This document shows positions 43,811 through 51,160 of a stretch of 51,465 nt of DNA, in pieces. The position numbers and the translations under genes were made by a program. Below the pieces are notes generated by a model. The model was not told the origin of the DNA and did no database searches. It saw nothing but the letters and a program-made list of their open reading frames with translations. The stretch covers positions 1 to 51,465 of the forward strand of contig JAKASI010000007.1 of assembly GCA_021828185.1 (NCBI GenBank), in the 5' to 3' direction. Numbering within the stretch: position 1 is the stretch's first letter; each line of letters begins with the position of its first letter. The DNA is from an archaeon. Its GTDB lineage: Archaea; Thermoproteota; Nitrososphaeria; Nitrososphaerales; UBA183.

Positions 43811-44051
43811 AGTCGTCGACGAATGTGTTGTAGACGTCTATGTCGGCCCTCTTTGTTGAGTATCTCAGTTCCCGGCCTGCGTGGAGAGGACAGTTGGGGT
43901 TGCCACATGTGACGCGGAACACGAAATCCTGTGATGGCTCGTCCTGCTCAGATGTGATGCGGATGGAAATCAGACCGCATTTGGGGCAGGCGAATACTTT
44001 CGGGAGGGTTTTGTGGACCATTCGGAGGGTCTTCTTGCGTCTTCTACCCAA
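43791..44051 (-). CDS. Elf1-like transcription elongation factor
   Basis: The 86-residue protein begins GRRRKKTLR, a basic tail, then a zinc ribbon with CPKC (Cys22, Cys25) and CGNPNC (Cys49, Cys54), and ends RADIDVYNTFVDDYAKAG, which corresponds to the SEPVDVYSDWIDACE end of eukaryotic Elf1. Elf1 binds elongating RNA polymerase. Archaeal homologues are known in TACK lineages. TTG start at 44051. The longer spacing before the second Cys pair is a difference from the eukaryotic form. Confidence 0.82.
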   Translation of the reverse strand: MGRRRKKTLRMVHKTLPKVFACPKCGLISIRITSEQDEPSQDFVFRVTCGNPNCPLHAGRELRYSTKRADIDVYNTFVDDYAKAGV

Positions 44052-44244
44052 CCTTGCTCACCCATCCGTCTGTTATTTCGAGTAGATAAGGTAGCATGTC
44101 GTGGTGTTCGGGGCCGATTGGTGTTTATTTCAGTTTAGCCGTGGCTTAGGTGTGGGTCATACATTAATGCCAGTGGTTTGTTAGAAGTTTCGGAAAACCA
44201 GCGCTGTGTTGGTTTAATACAAACCTGTAAAACGTGGATGGGAC

Positions 44245-44622
44245 TTGAGCCTACCAGAGTCGTTGGTCGAACAGTCCACGTTAACGCCCAGGCAACTCGA
44301 GGTCCTGCGGTTGTATGTGCGGGTGGCCCATGGTGAAATGAAGTATGTGGAGGCTGCCTCGAAGGCTTCCCAGGGTCGCACGAAGGGGGCGAGCGGGCCG
44401 CTTACCATTGGCTCGTACTTTCGAACGGTCCAGCAGGCCAGGGAGAACGTTAAGAGTTCGGTTGTTACCCTTCTAATTGGAGTCTGGCTTGGAGTTGTCA
44501 AGCCCGACGATGTACGGCGACTGCTTGACGTAGCTGGCAGTGGGGTGAGAACGCTGTCAGAAGAAGAAACAGCCAGACTTGCGGGGGTGTTGCGTGAATT
44601 GGTCAAGAGAATTGTGATGTGA
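44245..44622 (+). CDS. HTH-containing protein, 125 aa
   Basis: Residues 12-60 (LTPRQLEVLRLYVRVAHGEM then YVEAASKASQGR and TIGSYFRTVQQARENV) resemble the sigma-70 region 4/LuxR-like helix-turn-helix. The C-terminal half has a hydrophobic helix (SSVVTLLIGVWLGVV) and a Leu-rich tail. TTG start at 44245; a TATA-like GGTTTAATAC at 44211-44220, itself inside a GGTTT/AAACC inverted repeat (44211-44225), is 25-30 bp upstream. Targets unknown. Confidence 0.75.
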   Translation: MSLPESLVEQSTLTPRQLEVLRLYVRVAHGEMKYVEAASKASQGRTKGASGPLTIGSYFRTVQQARENVKSSVVTLLIGVWLGVVKPDDVRRLLDVAGSGVRTLSEEETARLAGVLRELVKRIVM

Positions 44623-44956
44623 GTGGTGTGATAAATCACGACCCACCCTTGCGTCGGGCGTGGATTTGTTTGATCAGGGGTGTGTTGGGGCCCTTTGTTT
44701 CTCCTTGAAGCGCGCCTCCTGCTCGTGCGAGTCCTCCTAAGCGGGTCCTCTTCCCGCCTTGAGAACGATATGAGAGGGTTTGTCGGCTGCCGGCAACGTC
44801 GATGTTGGAGTTTCGACTCCCCGAACGCCGTCTTGGGCTTTGGTGCGGGGATGGCCTGGGTCAAATGTGTGGGGGCGGCTTAGTGAGGTCACAAAGAACA
44901 GCTTCTGCGCTGGAAACATCACGCTTATATCACAACCAAACATCACGAAGTCACAG
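44623..44956. other. intergenic stretch with promoter of the membrane winged-helix gene
   Basis: No protein-like frame is visible in these 334 bp. At the right end a TATA box (GCTTATATC, 44923-44931) drives the next gene. A 15-bp word, GAACGCCGTCTTGGG, at 44823-44837 recurs in the candidate origin at 45881-45895. Confidence 0.45.
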
Positions 44957-45631
44957 ATGGACACGCTTTCTACCTACGCTCTTCTGACTGCGTCCTTCTT
45001 CTTTGTCGCCCTTTCCTTCGCGTTGCTGCTGAGGTATAGGCAGATTTCCCAAAGAATCAACGCGTCGAACGACCTCGGTCATGATCTTTGGTCCTCGCTG
45101 GAACAGCGTCTCAAGAAGCAGGACGAGCGCATTCTGGACGTCATGGGCAGGGTGGAGGTCATTCAGGCCAGAGTAACGTCGTCGGCTTTGGTTCCGCCCA
45201 CCCCCCGTGTTGCCTCGCCTCCGCCGAAGGTCCCTCCTCAATCCTCTGTGCAGGCGAATTCCACGGTTGTGACCGAGCCCGCACCCACCACGCAACAGCA
45301 GGAACAACCAAAGTCACGCTCAGAGTCACAGGCATCACAGACAACGCAGGCATCAGGAGAGCCTGAACCGGTGGTCGGCGCTCCCGGGGTGGAGCTCGCT
45401 TTGGACGAGACCCAGCTTGCTGCCTTGAGGATCCTGGGCGGGAGCCCCAGGGACACCCGCCAGCTCACCGATGTCCTCCAGAAGTCCAGGGAGCACACTG
45501 CCCGTCTGATGAAACAGCTGTTCGAGCTGGGCCTTGTAAAGAGGGACGACTCGTCCAAGCCCTTCGTCTACCAGCTGACCGATGAAGGCCGTCGCCGGCT
45601 TGCAGACAACCCCCCACCCCCTCCACCCTAG
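44957..45631 (+). CDS. membrane-anchored winged-helix protein
   Basis: From ATG 44957 the 224-residue protein has one membrane segment (residues 5-27, STYALLTASFFFVALSFALL), a coiled coil (about 30-75, SLEQRLKKQDERILDVMGRV), a Pro/Ser/Gln-rich linker and a C-terminal winged helix (TQLAALRILGGSPRDTRQL, then SREHTARLMKQLFELGLVK and FVYQLTDEGRRRLAD). It could hold DNA at the membrane. The start is chosen because a TATA box lies about 28 bp upstream; the open frame reaches 44780. It ends just at the candidate replication origin. Confidence 0.85.
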   Translation: MDTLSTYALLTASFFFVALSFALLLRYRQISQRINASNDLGHDLWSSLEQRLKKQDERILDVMGRVEVIQARVTSSALVPPTPRVASPPPKVPPQSSVQANSTVVTEPAPTTQQQEQPKSRSESQASQTTQASGEPEPVVGAPGVELALDETQLAALRILGGSPRDTRQLTDVLQKSREHTARLMKQLFELGLVKRDDSSKPFVYQLTDEGRRRLADNPPPPPP

Positions 45632-45663
45632 TCTGGTAGGCAGGCCTACGCACCCCCTCCCCA

Positions 45664-45694
45664 ACCCTTCGCTTGTTTCCACTCTAAAGGAGCC
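45664..45694 (-). other. origin recognition box, diverged copy
   Basis: On the minus strand GGCTCC is followed, after an extra few bases, by AGTGGAAACAAG and a G-rich run (GAAGGG). It keeps the GTGGAAAC core but the spacing to GGCTCC is longer than in the other three copies. Confidence 0.55.
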
Positions 45695-45833
45695 CAATAG
45701 AAGAAGTCAATCTTACGTAAGTAAAGGGGCCCGTACTCGGTTAGCGGTCTTGACTGGATATACCTTGGGGTCTAGACATGGCAGCTACTGGTGTGTAGAC
45801 GACACCGCGGCGTGCTTGTTTGTTCGGGAGATA

Positions 45834-45857
45834 GGCTCCACTGGAAACGGTGGGGTG
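45834..45857 (+). other. origin recognition box B
   Basis: Plus-strand copy: GGCTCCACTGGAAAC, then GGT and GGGGTG. It is the only copy on the plus strand and its G-rich end points towards boxes C and D. Confidence 0.85.
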
Positions 45858-45868
45858 GGGGATCGATA

Positions 45869-45884
45869 GTGAACACCGGTGAAC
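45869..45884 (+). repeat. GTGAAC tandem pair 1
   Basis: Two copies of GTGAAC start at 45869 and 45879, exactly 10 bp apart (one helical turn), with ACCG between them. The pair lies between boxes B and C. Confidence 0.7.
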
Positions 45885-45908
45885 GCCGTCTTGGGAAGGC
45901 CCTGCAGG

Positions 45909-45932
45909 GACCCCACTATTTCCACTGGAGCC
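45909..45932 (-). other. origin recognition box C
   Basis: Minus-strand copy: GGCTCCAGTGGAAAT, then AGT and GGGGTC. It is 59 bp from box D, start to start, and in the same orientation. Confidence 0.85.
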
Positions 45933-45967
45933 TGTCCAGACCCAGAACCTGTGAATAGCCAGAATCT

Positions 45968-45991
45968 GACCCCTTTGTTTCCATTGGAGCC
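45968..45991 (-). other. origin recognition box D
   Basis: Minus-strand copy: GGCTCCAATGGAAAC, then AAA and GGGGTC. This copy is closest to the published archaeal pattern of GGAAAC followed by AAA and a G run. Confidence 0.85.
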
Positions 45992-46020
45992 GCTCCAAGC
46001 CCATCCTGGCGAAGGCCCCA

Positions 46021-46036
46021 GTGAACCCCAGTGAAC
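46021..46036 (+). repeat. GTGAAC tandem pair 2
   Basis: GTGAAC starts at 46021 and 46031, again 10 bp apart, with CCCA between. It lies 30 bp to the right of box D. Confidence 0.7.
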
Positions 46037-46080
46037 TTTCTCCCTGCTATCAATACGCCGTCCAACTAACTGACAGGCAG

Positions 46081-46094
46081 GTTCACAAGTTCAC
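46081..46094 (-). repeat. GTGAAC tandem pair 3 (inverted)
   Basis: GTTCAC (GTGAAC on the minus strand) starts at 46081 and 46089, 8 bp apart. It lies 20-30 bp upstream of the predicted promoter of the winged-helix gene at 46142. Confidence 0.6.
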
Positions 46095-46141
46095 ACCTGC
46101 CACCGCTAAATCGGGGCCTGAGGCACCGGCAGGGCAAAGCA

Positions 46142-46540
46142 TTGCGGAAACGGATCAAGATTGAGCTGGAGGACGACGAAGGGACGAAGTACACGCTCGC
46201 GCTGGAGGGTTCGGTCTCCAGGGACAAGCTGATGAAGGCCATGGAAATGCTCGAAGTCATGGACGTCCCCATGGAGCCCGCCCACCGGGCGCCGGACGAG
46301 GGGACCTTCTTCGGCAAGGTACAGACGCTACTGGAAACGACGTTCGCGGCTGGCGACTTCTCGTCGTCGGACGTGGCTCGGGAGTTCGAGGAGAGGTATG
46401 ATCAGCCGGTGAAGCTGAGCACCATCTCGACGTACCTGGCCCGCCTGGCAGACAGGCAACACATCAAGAGGGAGCGCTTCGGGAACTCCTGGGTGTACCG
46501 CCGGGTGTACCTCAAGCCGGCCCAGGTCGCCGAGAGGTAG
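46142..46540 (+). CDS. winged-helix protein next to the origin, 132 aa
   Basis: The N-terminal 40 residues are a small beta/alpha region (RIKIELEDDEGTKYTLALEG) and the C-terminal 70 a winged helix (GDFSSSDVAREFEERYD, LSTISTYLARLADRQHIKRER, NSWVYRRVYL). TTG start at 46142; a TATA-like GCTAAATC at 46104-46111 is about 30 bp upstream, so the transcript is probably leaderless. It might bind the GTGAAC pairs just upstream. Similar small proteins are known in Thaumarchaeota but without assigned function. Confidence 0.8.
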   Translation: MRKRIKIELEDDEGTKYTLALEGSVSRDKLMKAMEMLEVMDVPMEPAHRAPDEGTFFGKVQTLLETTFAAGDFSSSDVAREFEERYDQPVKLSTISTYLARLADRQHIKRERFGNSWVYRRVYLKPAQVAER

Positions 46541-47279
46541 GCCGCCCGGCTTCCTTCTGCAGGACCCCTACGTATAGCGGACCCTCCTTCGAGAGTATGA
46601 CGCGGCCGACGCGCCACCCCATCCCAACGACGATTCCCTTCATCTCCTCCGGCGAGACCAGAGGTAGCCGAACCACTCTCCGACAAAGGCCCGATATCTC
46701 GCTCTAATCCTCACCTGTCCAGGCATCCTCCCGCGGGCCCTATTCCATCTCTGGTAGCGCAGGTGGTCCGGGCCGTCCGTCCTGTGGGGGGACGCTGGAG
46801 CACACTATCCTCCCGGCGGCCGTGGTCATGGCATGGAGCTTCCTGAGGAGGCGCTTCGCCTGCCGCCTGTTCGCGAACAGGCCGAAGTTGTTGCCGTACA
46901 TCACCACCGTGTCGAAGGACCGAGGCGCGAAGTCGACGTCCTTGAAGGCGAGCAGCCTGGTCTTCCTGACGCCCCTGGCCTTCGCCACCTTGAGGGCGAG
47001 CGGCGAGTTGTCGACGCCGACTACCTCCAGGTTCTTGCGGCTCTGAAGGTATAGGCAGACCCTACCTGCCCCGCGCCCGACGTCGAGTACCCTCCCCCTC
47101 ACATAGGCGATTCCTTTCCTCTCCGCTTCGGGCCACTCCTCGAACTGGGCGAAGTAGACCTCGGGCGCCACCTCCGACGGGTCGACGAGCCCGTCTTCGC
47201 GCTCTATGACTTCGTAGCCTTCTCCCTTCATATGGAAGTCCCACACCTCGTGGCCATAGGCGTCCCCTCGGGGCCTCAA
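46512..47279 (-). pseudogene. SAM-dependent methyltransferase, interrupted by two frameshifts
   Basis: The first 179 codons (TTG 47279) give a class I methyltransferase: DPSEVAPEVYFAQFEEWP, SAM motif GRVLDVGRGAGRVCLYLQ, VVGVDNSPLALKVAKARG and TVVMYGNNFGLF. That frame stops at 46740, but the next frame continues RYQRWNRARGRMPGQVRIRA and YRAFVGEWFGYL, and the original frame resumes with LVSPEEMKGIVVGMGWRVGR and SKEGPLYVGVLQKEAG to a stop at 46512. Removing one C from the six-C run at 46785-46790 and adding one base near 46668 restores one protein of about 255 aa, normal for the family. The 3' end overlaps the winged-helix gene. Confidence 0.75.
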
Positions 47280-47573
47280 ACGACACGAGACCAGAGGCCG
47301 CCCCCTATCGACTTCGTGGGCCTCTGAAAGGAAGCACGACGGTCGCCCTCAGGCCGCGCCAGCGGCCAAGGGTAACCGCGACTCACTCCGACGACGCCCG
47401 TCCTGCCCCCACACGCTTCCGGGGCCGAGAAGGCCGCAGGGTCCTTCGTCGACGGGAAGGGGCCTGGGTCACAGCGCGTCGGCTGCGACAGCACAGAGAC
47501 GAGGAGCGGCCAGCCTTTCGCGCTTCTGTCTTCGAAAGGTTAAGAATCAAGTTCAGTCGGTGCCGGCCCGAGT

Positions 47574-47660
47574 GCCACGGTGGCTCAGTGGCTAGAGCGC
47601 CACCTTGGTAAGGCGAACCCAAACAGGTGGATGTCGTGGGTCCGAATCCCACCCGTGGCT
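47574..47660 (+). tRNA. tRNA-Thr(GGT) with a 14-nt intron
   Basis: Acceptor GCCACGG/CCGTGGC with discriminator T, D stem GCTC/GAGC, T arm GTGGG-TCCGAAT-CCCAC. The anticodon stem CCACC/GGTGG is perfect and the loop TTGGTAA (anticodon GGT at 47607-47609) is interrupted after position 37 by an intron at 47611-47624. The helix of the splice motif is perfect: TTGG with CCAA. It lies 22 bp from the convergent tRNA-Met. Confidence 0.93.
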
Positions 47661-47682
47661 CTCAGTGTTTTCCCAGAGATAG

Positions 47683-47797
47683 TGCCGAGGGAGGGATTCG
47701 CACCCTCGACCCCCAGATCACTCTTCCCAGCCCAGGATTATGAGTTTCACCCCGTCGGGTGTAGCCTGGTGCCATAACTAGGCTAGGCCACCTCGGC
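47683..47797 (-). tRNA. elongator tRNA-Met(CAT) with two introns
   Basis: On the minus strand acceptor GCCGAGG/CCTCGGC, discriminator A, D stem GCC/GGC, T arm GAGGG-TGCGAAT-CCCTC and a 5-nt variable region GGGTC. The loop CTCATAA (anticodon CAT, 47740-47742) is assembled by removing two 20-nt introns: 47746-47765 (between positions 30 and 31) and 47719-47738 (37/38). After removal the anticodon stem CCAGA/TCTGG is perfect. Intron 1 has a perfect CACC/GGTG helix; intron 2 has three of four pairs plus a TCCT/GGGA stem. Boundaries were worked out by eye. Confidence 0.85.
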
Positions 47798-47908
47798 ACT
47801 GGGCACGCCGTCATGGCTTGGGGATAAAAGCCTCATCATGAAACCACGGCCGTCCTTCTTGCTTCCCAGCAACGCTTAATATCGGACGCCGGAGTCGCCA
47901 TCTGTAAG

Positions 47909-48037
47909 TTGTTCCCGTTCCTCAGCATCACCAGCTACTACAACTTCATCAGCACGGCGATGATCGCCCTCTTTGTCATAGCCCTCGTGCTGGTGTTCGT
48001 CTATGAGTACGAGGCCCTGAGACGCTCGAAGGCCTAG
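47909..48037 (+). CDS. small single-span membrane protein, 42 aa
   Basis: TTG 47909 opens a 42-residue frame: FPFLSITSYYNFISTAM, one membrane helix (IALFVIALVLVFVYEY) and a short charged tail [13 protein letters not shown]-like CTTAATATC at 47875-47883 lies about 30 bp upstream, which supports a real, leaderless gene. Its stop overlaps the end of the convergent RPA gene by 4 bp. The size suggests a subunit or modulator of a membrane complex; I do not recognise it. Confidence 0.65.
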   Translation: MFPFLSITSYYNFISTAMIALFVIALVLVFVYEYEALRRSKA

Positions 48038-49434
48038 CTCCGCTCTCGGATCCTCTCTACCACACTGAAGGCTGATAGCTGCAGAACCCGGCCTCCCGTC
48101 TTCGTGGACTTTATCGACACCCCCACCAACCTGAGCCTCTCTCCGGGCTGGATGCCCGAAAGCCTCCCAGATAGGTCTCTCCAGGCGACGAGTTTGATGT
48201 CCCCCGTGTCGTCTCCTATGACCAACTCTCCTTTCTTCGCCGTCGTCCCATCCTTCAGCTGGACGTCGTCCACGGTCCCATGGGACAGGGCGATGACCTC
48301 GACCATTATCTGCGAGTCCTCCTCCTTCACCTCTTGGAGCTTCGTCATGAGCGCATCCAGCCCCGGGAACGCGTCGTCTACCAGAATCCGAAGGGAGCCC
48401 GCGCCCCTGCAGCGCATAACCCCCTCTGCCACCTCGTCAGGGAGCACCTCGACCAATTCGCCCCGCGCAGGCGCCTCGAGGCCCACCCCAACCTCGAGGA
48501 ACCTTACCTTCTTGTCCTTCCCCACGCCAAGGACAAGCTTGGCAGACTGGGTCGAGCTCGTCGAGGCCACCCTAAGAGCGCTTTTCGCGGCGGGCTCGCC
48601 CACTAATATGGCGCTGCCGGCGTCGCCATGGATCTCGAATCCTCCGTTGTTAGACCGCCTCGCCCTCACATTCGTGACCCGCACCTTCTCGCCTCGCCTG
48701 AGGTCCGGGCGGGAAGCAGGGCTCCAGACGACAACCCGGACCTCTTTTCCGCCGTCGTCGGCCACGCCGAACTGGAACAAAGACCCCGCCGAGCCGTCTG
48801 ATCGTACGAACTCGCTATAGCGAGGCTCAGAGCTGACCACCCCCTCTATGGCTTCGAACGGCTCTTCCTTCGTTAGGCTCGGGAGCTTCTGGGCCACGGC
48901 CGATATCGACTGAAGCCTCGCAAGGACCTTCTCGTCGTCCAGGCGCTCCATCGTGCCCCTCTTCCCCAGGTTGAGGTTCGGTTTCCCATCCAGGCCCTGT
49001 TTGACGTATGCTCCCCGAACCCTCACCGGGGAGTCGAGCTCGAGACCGAGCTTTCCGATTTCCCCGAGCGCCTCCTCCCACGCGGTCATCTTCACAGAGC
49101 TCTTCCCGTCGAACAGGACGAACCGCCGGTACCTCCCCTGGCCGCCGTCCTTCTTGTTGAAGATGGATTCGGGATAGACCGCCAATACCCTGGCGACGAC
49201 GGTGACGTCGTTGGCCCCTATGTACAGGTCTTTGATAGCGAGGTCCGAAGACGCGCTCTCCTTCCGGAGCGACGCACCCAGCTCCCCAGCCACAAGGAAG
49301 AGGGCCCCCTGGTCGGTGAGATAGCCCGCCCCCACGGTCCGCTTCTTGTCCTCCACCCGGCGCATGAGCTCATCCCTGTTCAGCTCCGGCTTCTGCTGGA
49401 GCAGCTCTCCGACGAGTGTCTCGAAGTCGTACAT
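48034..49434 (-). CDS. replication protein A-like single-strand DNA-binding protein
   Basis: The 466-residue protein has a small N-terminal helical domain (FETLVGELLQQKPELNRDEL) and three to four OB folds, seen as repeated patterns VTVVARVLAVYPES, RVRGAYVKQ, FEAIEGVVSSEPRYSEF, KVRVTNVRARRSNNGG and GDIKLVAWRDLSGRL. This matches large archaeal RPA subunits that protect single-stranded DNA at forks. No zinc finger is seen. It is about 2 kb from the candidate origin. Confidence 0.92.
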   Translation of the reverse strand: MYDFETLVGELLQQKPELNRDELMRRVEDKKRTVGAGYLTDQGALFLVAGELGASLRKESASSDLAIKDLYIGANDVTVVARVLAVYPESIFNKKDGGQGRYRRFVLFDGKSSVKMTAWEEALGEIGKLGLELDSPVRVRGAYVKQGLDGKPNLNLGKRGTMERLDDEKVLARLQSISAVAQKLPSLTKEEPFEAIEGVVSSEPRYSEFVRSDGSAGSLFQFGVADDGGKEVRVVVWSPASRPDLRRGEKVRVTNVRARRSNNGGFEIHGDAGSAILVGEPAAKSALRVASTSSTQSAKLVLGVGKDKKVRFLEVGVGLEAPARGELVEVLPDEVAEGVMRCRGAGSLRILVDDAFPGLDALMTKLQEVKEEDSQIMVEVIALSHGTVDDVQLKDGTTAKKGELVIGDDTGDIKLVAWRDLSGRLSGIQPGERLRLVGVSIKSTKTGGRVLQLSAFSVVERIRERS

Positions 49435-49436
49435 AT

Positions 49437-50789
49437 CTAGACTTTGGTGGTGGCTGAATTAACGACTGCGATTCCTTCTTCCATGATGTCTATGCCCTCG
49501 TCCATGACGTCTTCGGTGACGTTCAGCGGGGGTATGAAGCGGAGCGTGTTGTGCCCCGCGAATATGACCAGGACGCCATGATGGAAGCAATAGTCGACGA
49601 CTCTGGCTGCCTCTTCGTCGCCCCTCGCCTTGGTCTTCTTGTCTTTGACGATCTCGACCCCCACGAAGAGTCCCTTGCCCCTCACATCGCCCACTATCTC
49701 ATACTTCGCCTTCATCTCGAGGAATCTCTTCTTCGCCTTGTCTCCGAGCCTACGGGCGTTCTCCAGCAGCTTTTCGGACTCTATGACATCGAGGGTAGCC
49801 AGCGCAGCCTCCACGGCTACGGGGTTGGCTCCGAAGGTCGAGGCGTGCTGTCCCGGCTTCCAGCTCTCCATGATTTCGGCCTTGGCGATGGTCGCGCTAA
49901 GCGGCAAACCGGAGGCGATGCCCTTAGCGATGGTGACGACGTCGGGGACTATCCCATAATCCTCTATCCCGAGGAACTTGCCAGTCCTCCCAACGCCGGT
50001 CTGGATCTCGTCGCAGACGAAGAGGACGCCCTCCTTTCGGAGGAACTCCATCTTCTTGAAGTACTCCGGAGGAGCGGGGACATAGCCGCCCTCGCCCTGT
50101 ATCGGCTCGAAGAAGTAGGAAGCGACGTCGCCGACGGGGACGAACTTGTCGAGGTACTGGTCCTTGAAGTAGTCCACACAGTAGTAATCGCACTCAGGGA
50201 ACGTCTGCTTCCAGGGGCAACGATAGCAGTAAGGATACGGGAAGTGGACCACGTCGGGGATCAGAGGGAGCGCCCCCTTCCTCTGCATGGGCTTGCTCGC
50301 CGTCAGACTTAGGGCCCCCATGGTTCTCCCATGGAACGCCCCCGAATGTGCCAGAAACAGCGGGCGCTTGGTGTGGTTCCTCGTCAACTTCATCGCTGCC
50401 TCGATAGCCTCGGCCCCGCTGTTGCCGTAGTACACCATCTTCTTGCCGTCGCCCGGGATGAGGGGCAGCAGCCTCTCAGAGAGCTGGATCAGGTTGTCGT
50501 AGTAGAAGTCGGTGTATGAGAAGTGGATGAACTTCTCGGCCTGACGCTTGACGGCCTCGACGACCTTTGGGTGGGTGGACCCGGTGCTTAGCACGGCGAT
50601 CCCAGCAGCGAAGTCGATGAACTGGTTCCCATCGACGTCCTTCACGAGCGACCCATGGGCAGATTCTACCACGAGGGGATAGAAGCGGGAGATAGACGGC
50701 GAAACATACTTGGCGGTACTCTTCACCGCAGCGCTGGCCTTTGGCCCCGGGAGCTTGCCCTGGACCTTCGCGAATTTCCTCGAATTCAT
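49437..50789 (-). CDS. class III PLP aminotransferase (GABA/acetylornithine type)
   Basis: The 450-residue protein has the class III motifs DFAAGIAVLSTGSTHP, YYGNSGAEAIEAAMKL, HSGAFHGRTMGALSLTAS, the Asp in FVCDEIQTGVGRTG and the PLP lysine in VTIAKGIASGLP. A Cys-rich insertion (YPYCYRCPWKQTFPECDYYC) is typical of archaeal GABA-aminotransferase-like enzymes. Substrates may be GABA, ornithine or other omega-amines. It ends 2 bp before the RPA gene start, but being upstream it could be co-transcribed. A TATA-like GATTTTAGC at 50820-50828 is about 30 bp before the ATG. Confidence 0.92.
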   Translation of the reverse strand: MNSRKFAKVQGKLPGPKASAAVKSTAKYVSPSISRFYPLVVESAHGSLVKDVDGNQFIDFAAGIAVLSTGSTHPKVVEAVKRQAEKFIHFSYTDFYYDNLIQLSERLLPLIPGDGKKMVYYGNSGAEAIEAAMKLTRNHTKRPLFLAHSGAFHGRTMGALSLTASKPMQRKGALPLIPDVVHFPYPYCYRCPWKQTFPECDYYCVDYFKDQYLDKFVPVGDVASYFFEPIQGEGGYVPAPPEYFKKMEFLRKEGVLFVCDEIQTGVGRTGKFLGIEDYGIVPDVVTIAKGIASGLPLSATIAKAEIMESWKPGQHASTFGANPVAVEAALATLDVIESEKLLENARRLGDKAKKRFLEMKAKYEIVGDVRGKGLFVGVEIVKDKKTKARGDEEAARVVDYCFHHGVLVIFAGHNTLRFIPPLNVTEDVMDEGIDIMEEGIAVVNSATTKV

Positions 50790-50860
50790 AGAAACCTAAG
50801 CTCTGCCCGCAGGGTTAGGCTAAAATCCTTTACCCAAACCTGGCTGCGAAGGCGCGATTC

Positions 50861-51160
50861 TCAGCGCGAAACTGTCGCCACGGGAATCGAGAGCTCTATC
50901 TCAAGGACCGGAAGGTTGAGCTGCCTTCCATCTCTCGAGGTGACGCTCTCACCGTCGATGGTGATGTTCGAGATTTCGACATTGCTCATGAAGCGCTTCC
51001 TCAAGACCTGGGCCACCTCCACTGACATGTTGATGGCCTCTCCACGGGCTCTGAGCACAACCTGCTTTGCGCCGCCGTTGAACATCGTGATGCAGGCCGT
51101 CACATAGTTCAGGAGGGGCTTGCTCTGGCCGACGATGACCGTCTTCCTCTCTTCGGACAT
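50861..51160 (-). CDS. albA: Alba chromatin protein
   Basis: The 99-residue protein matches Alba: VIVGQSKPLLNYVTACITMFN with the basic loop, KQVVLRARGEAINMSVEVAQ as the dimer helix and a beta-hairpin (GESVTSRDGRQL) towards the C-terminus. Alba coats archaeal DNA and RNA. ATG at 51160, with a TATA-like CTTTATAGG at 51185-51193 on the minus strand about 28 bp upstream. Confidence 0.95.
   Translation of the reverse strand: MSEERKTVIVGQSKPLLNYVTACITMFNGGAKQVVLRARGEAINMSVEVAQVLRKRFMSNVEISNITIDGESVTSRDGRQLNLPVLEIELSIPVATVSR

Larger units (their letters stand above)
45632..46141. other. oriC: candidate chromosomal replication origin
   Basis: This 510-bp intergenic region holds three 24-bp elements that match the archaeal origin recognition box, plus one diverged copy. 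They share GGCTCCA-N-TGGAAA-Y, three variable bases, then GGGGT. One is on the plus strand and three on the minus, as in known archaeal origins. An AT-rich stretch (about 62% AT, 45691-45727) containing TTACGTAA lies between the first two boxes and could be the unwinding element. Three GTGAAC pairs lie around them. No protein-like frame is seen. Orc1/Cdc6, PolD DP1 and RPA are encoded within 13 kb. Confidence 0.85.

Noticed and set aside
44211..44225. Inverted repeat GGTTT/AAACC around the TATA box of the gene at 44245
   Set aside because: Arms are only 5 bp and AT-rich promoters often show such symmetry; too weak to call an operator.
44823..45895. 15-bp word GAACGCCGTCTTGGG occurring at 44823-44837 and 45881-45895
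   Set aside because: Exact repeat, but only two copies and no structure around it; may be a minor duplication. Kept as a note in the intergenic entry.
47280..47573. Short minus-strand frames between the methyltransferase and tRNA-Thr
   Set aside because: They are Arg/Pro/Gly-rich without fold-like pattern, promoter or family resemblance; treated as non-coding.
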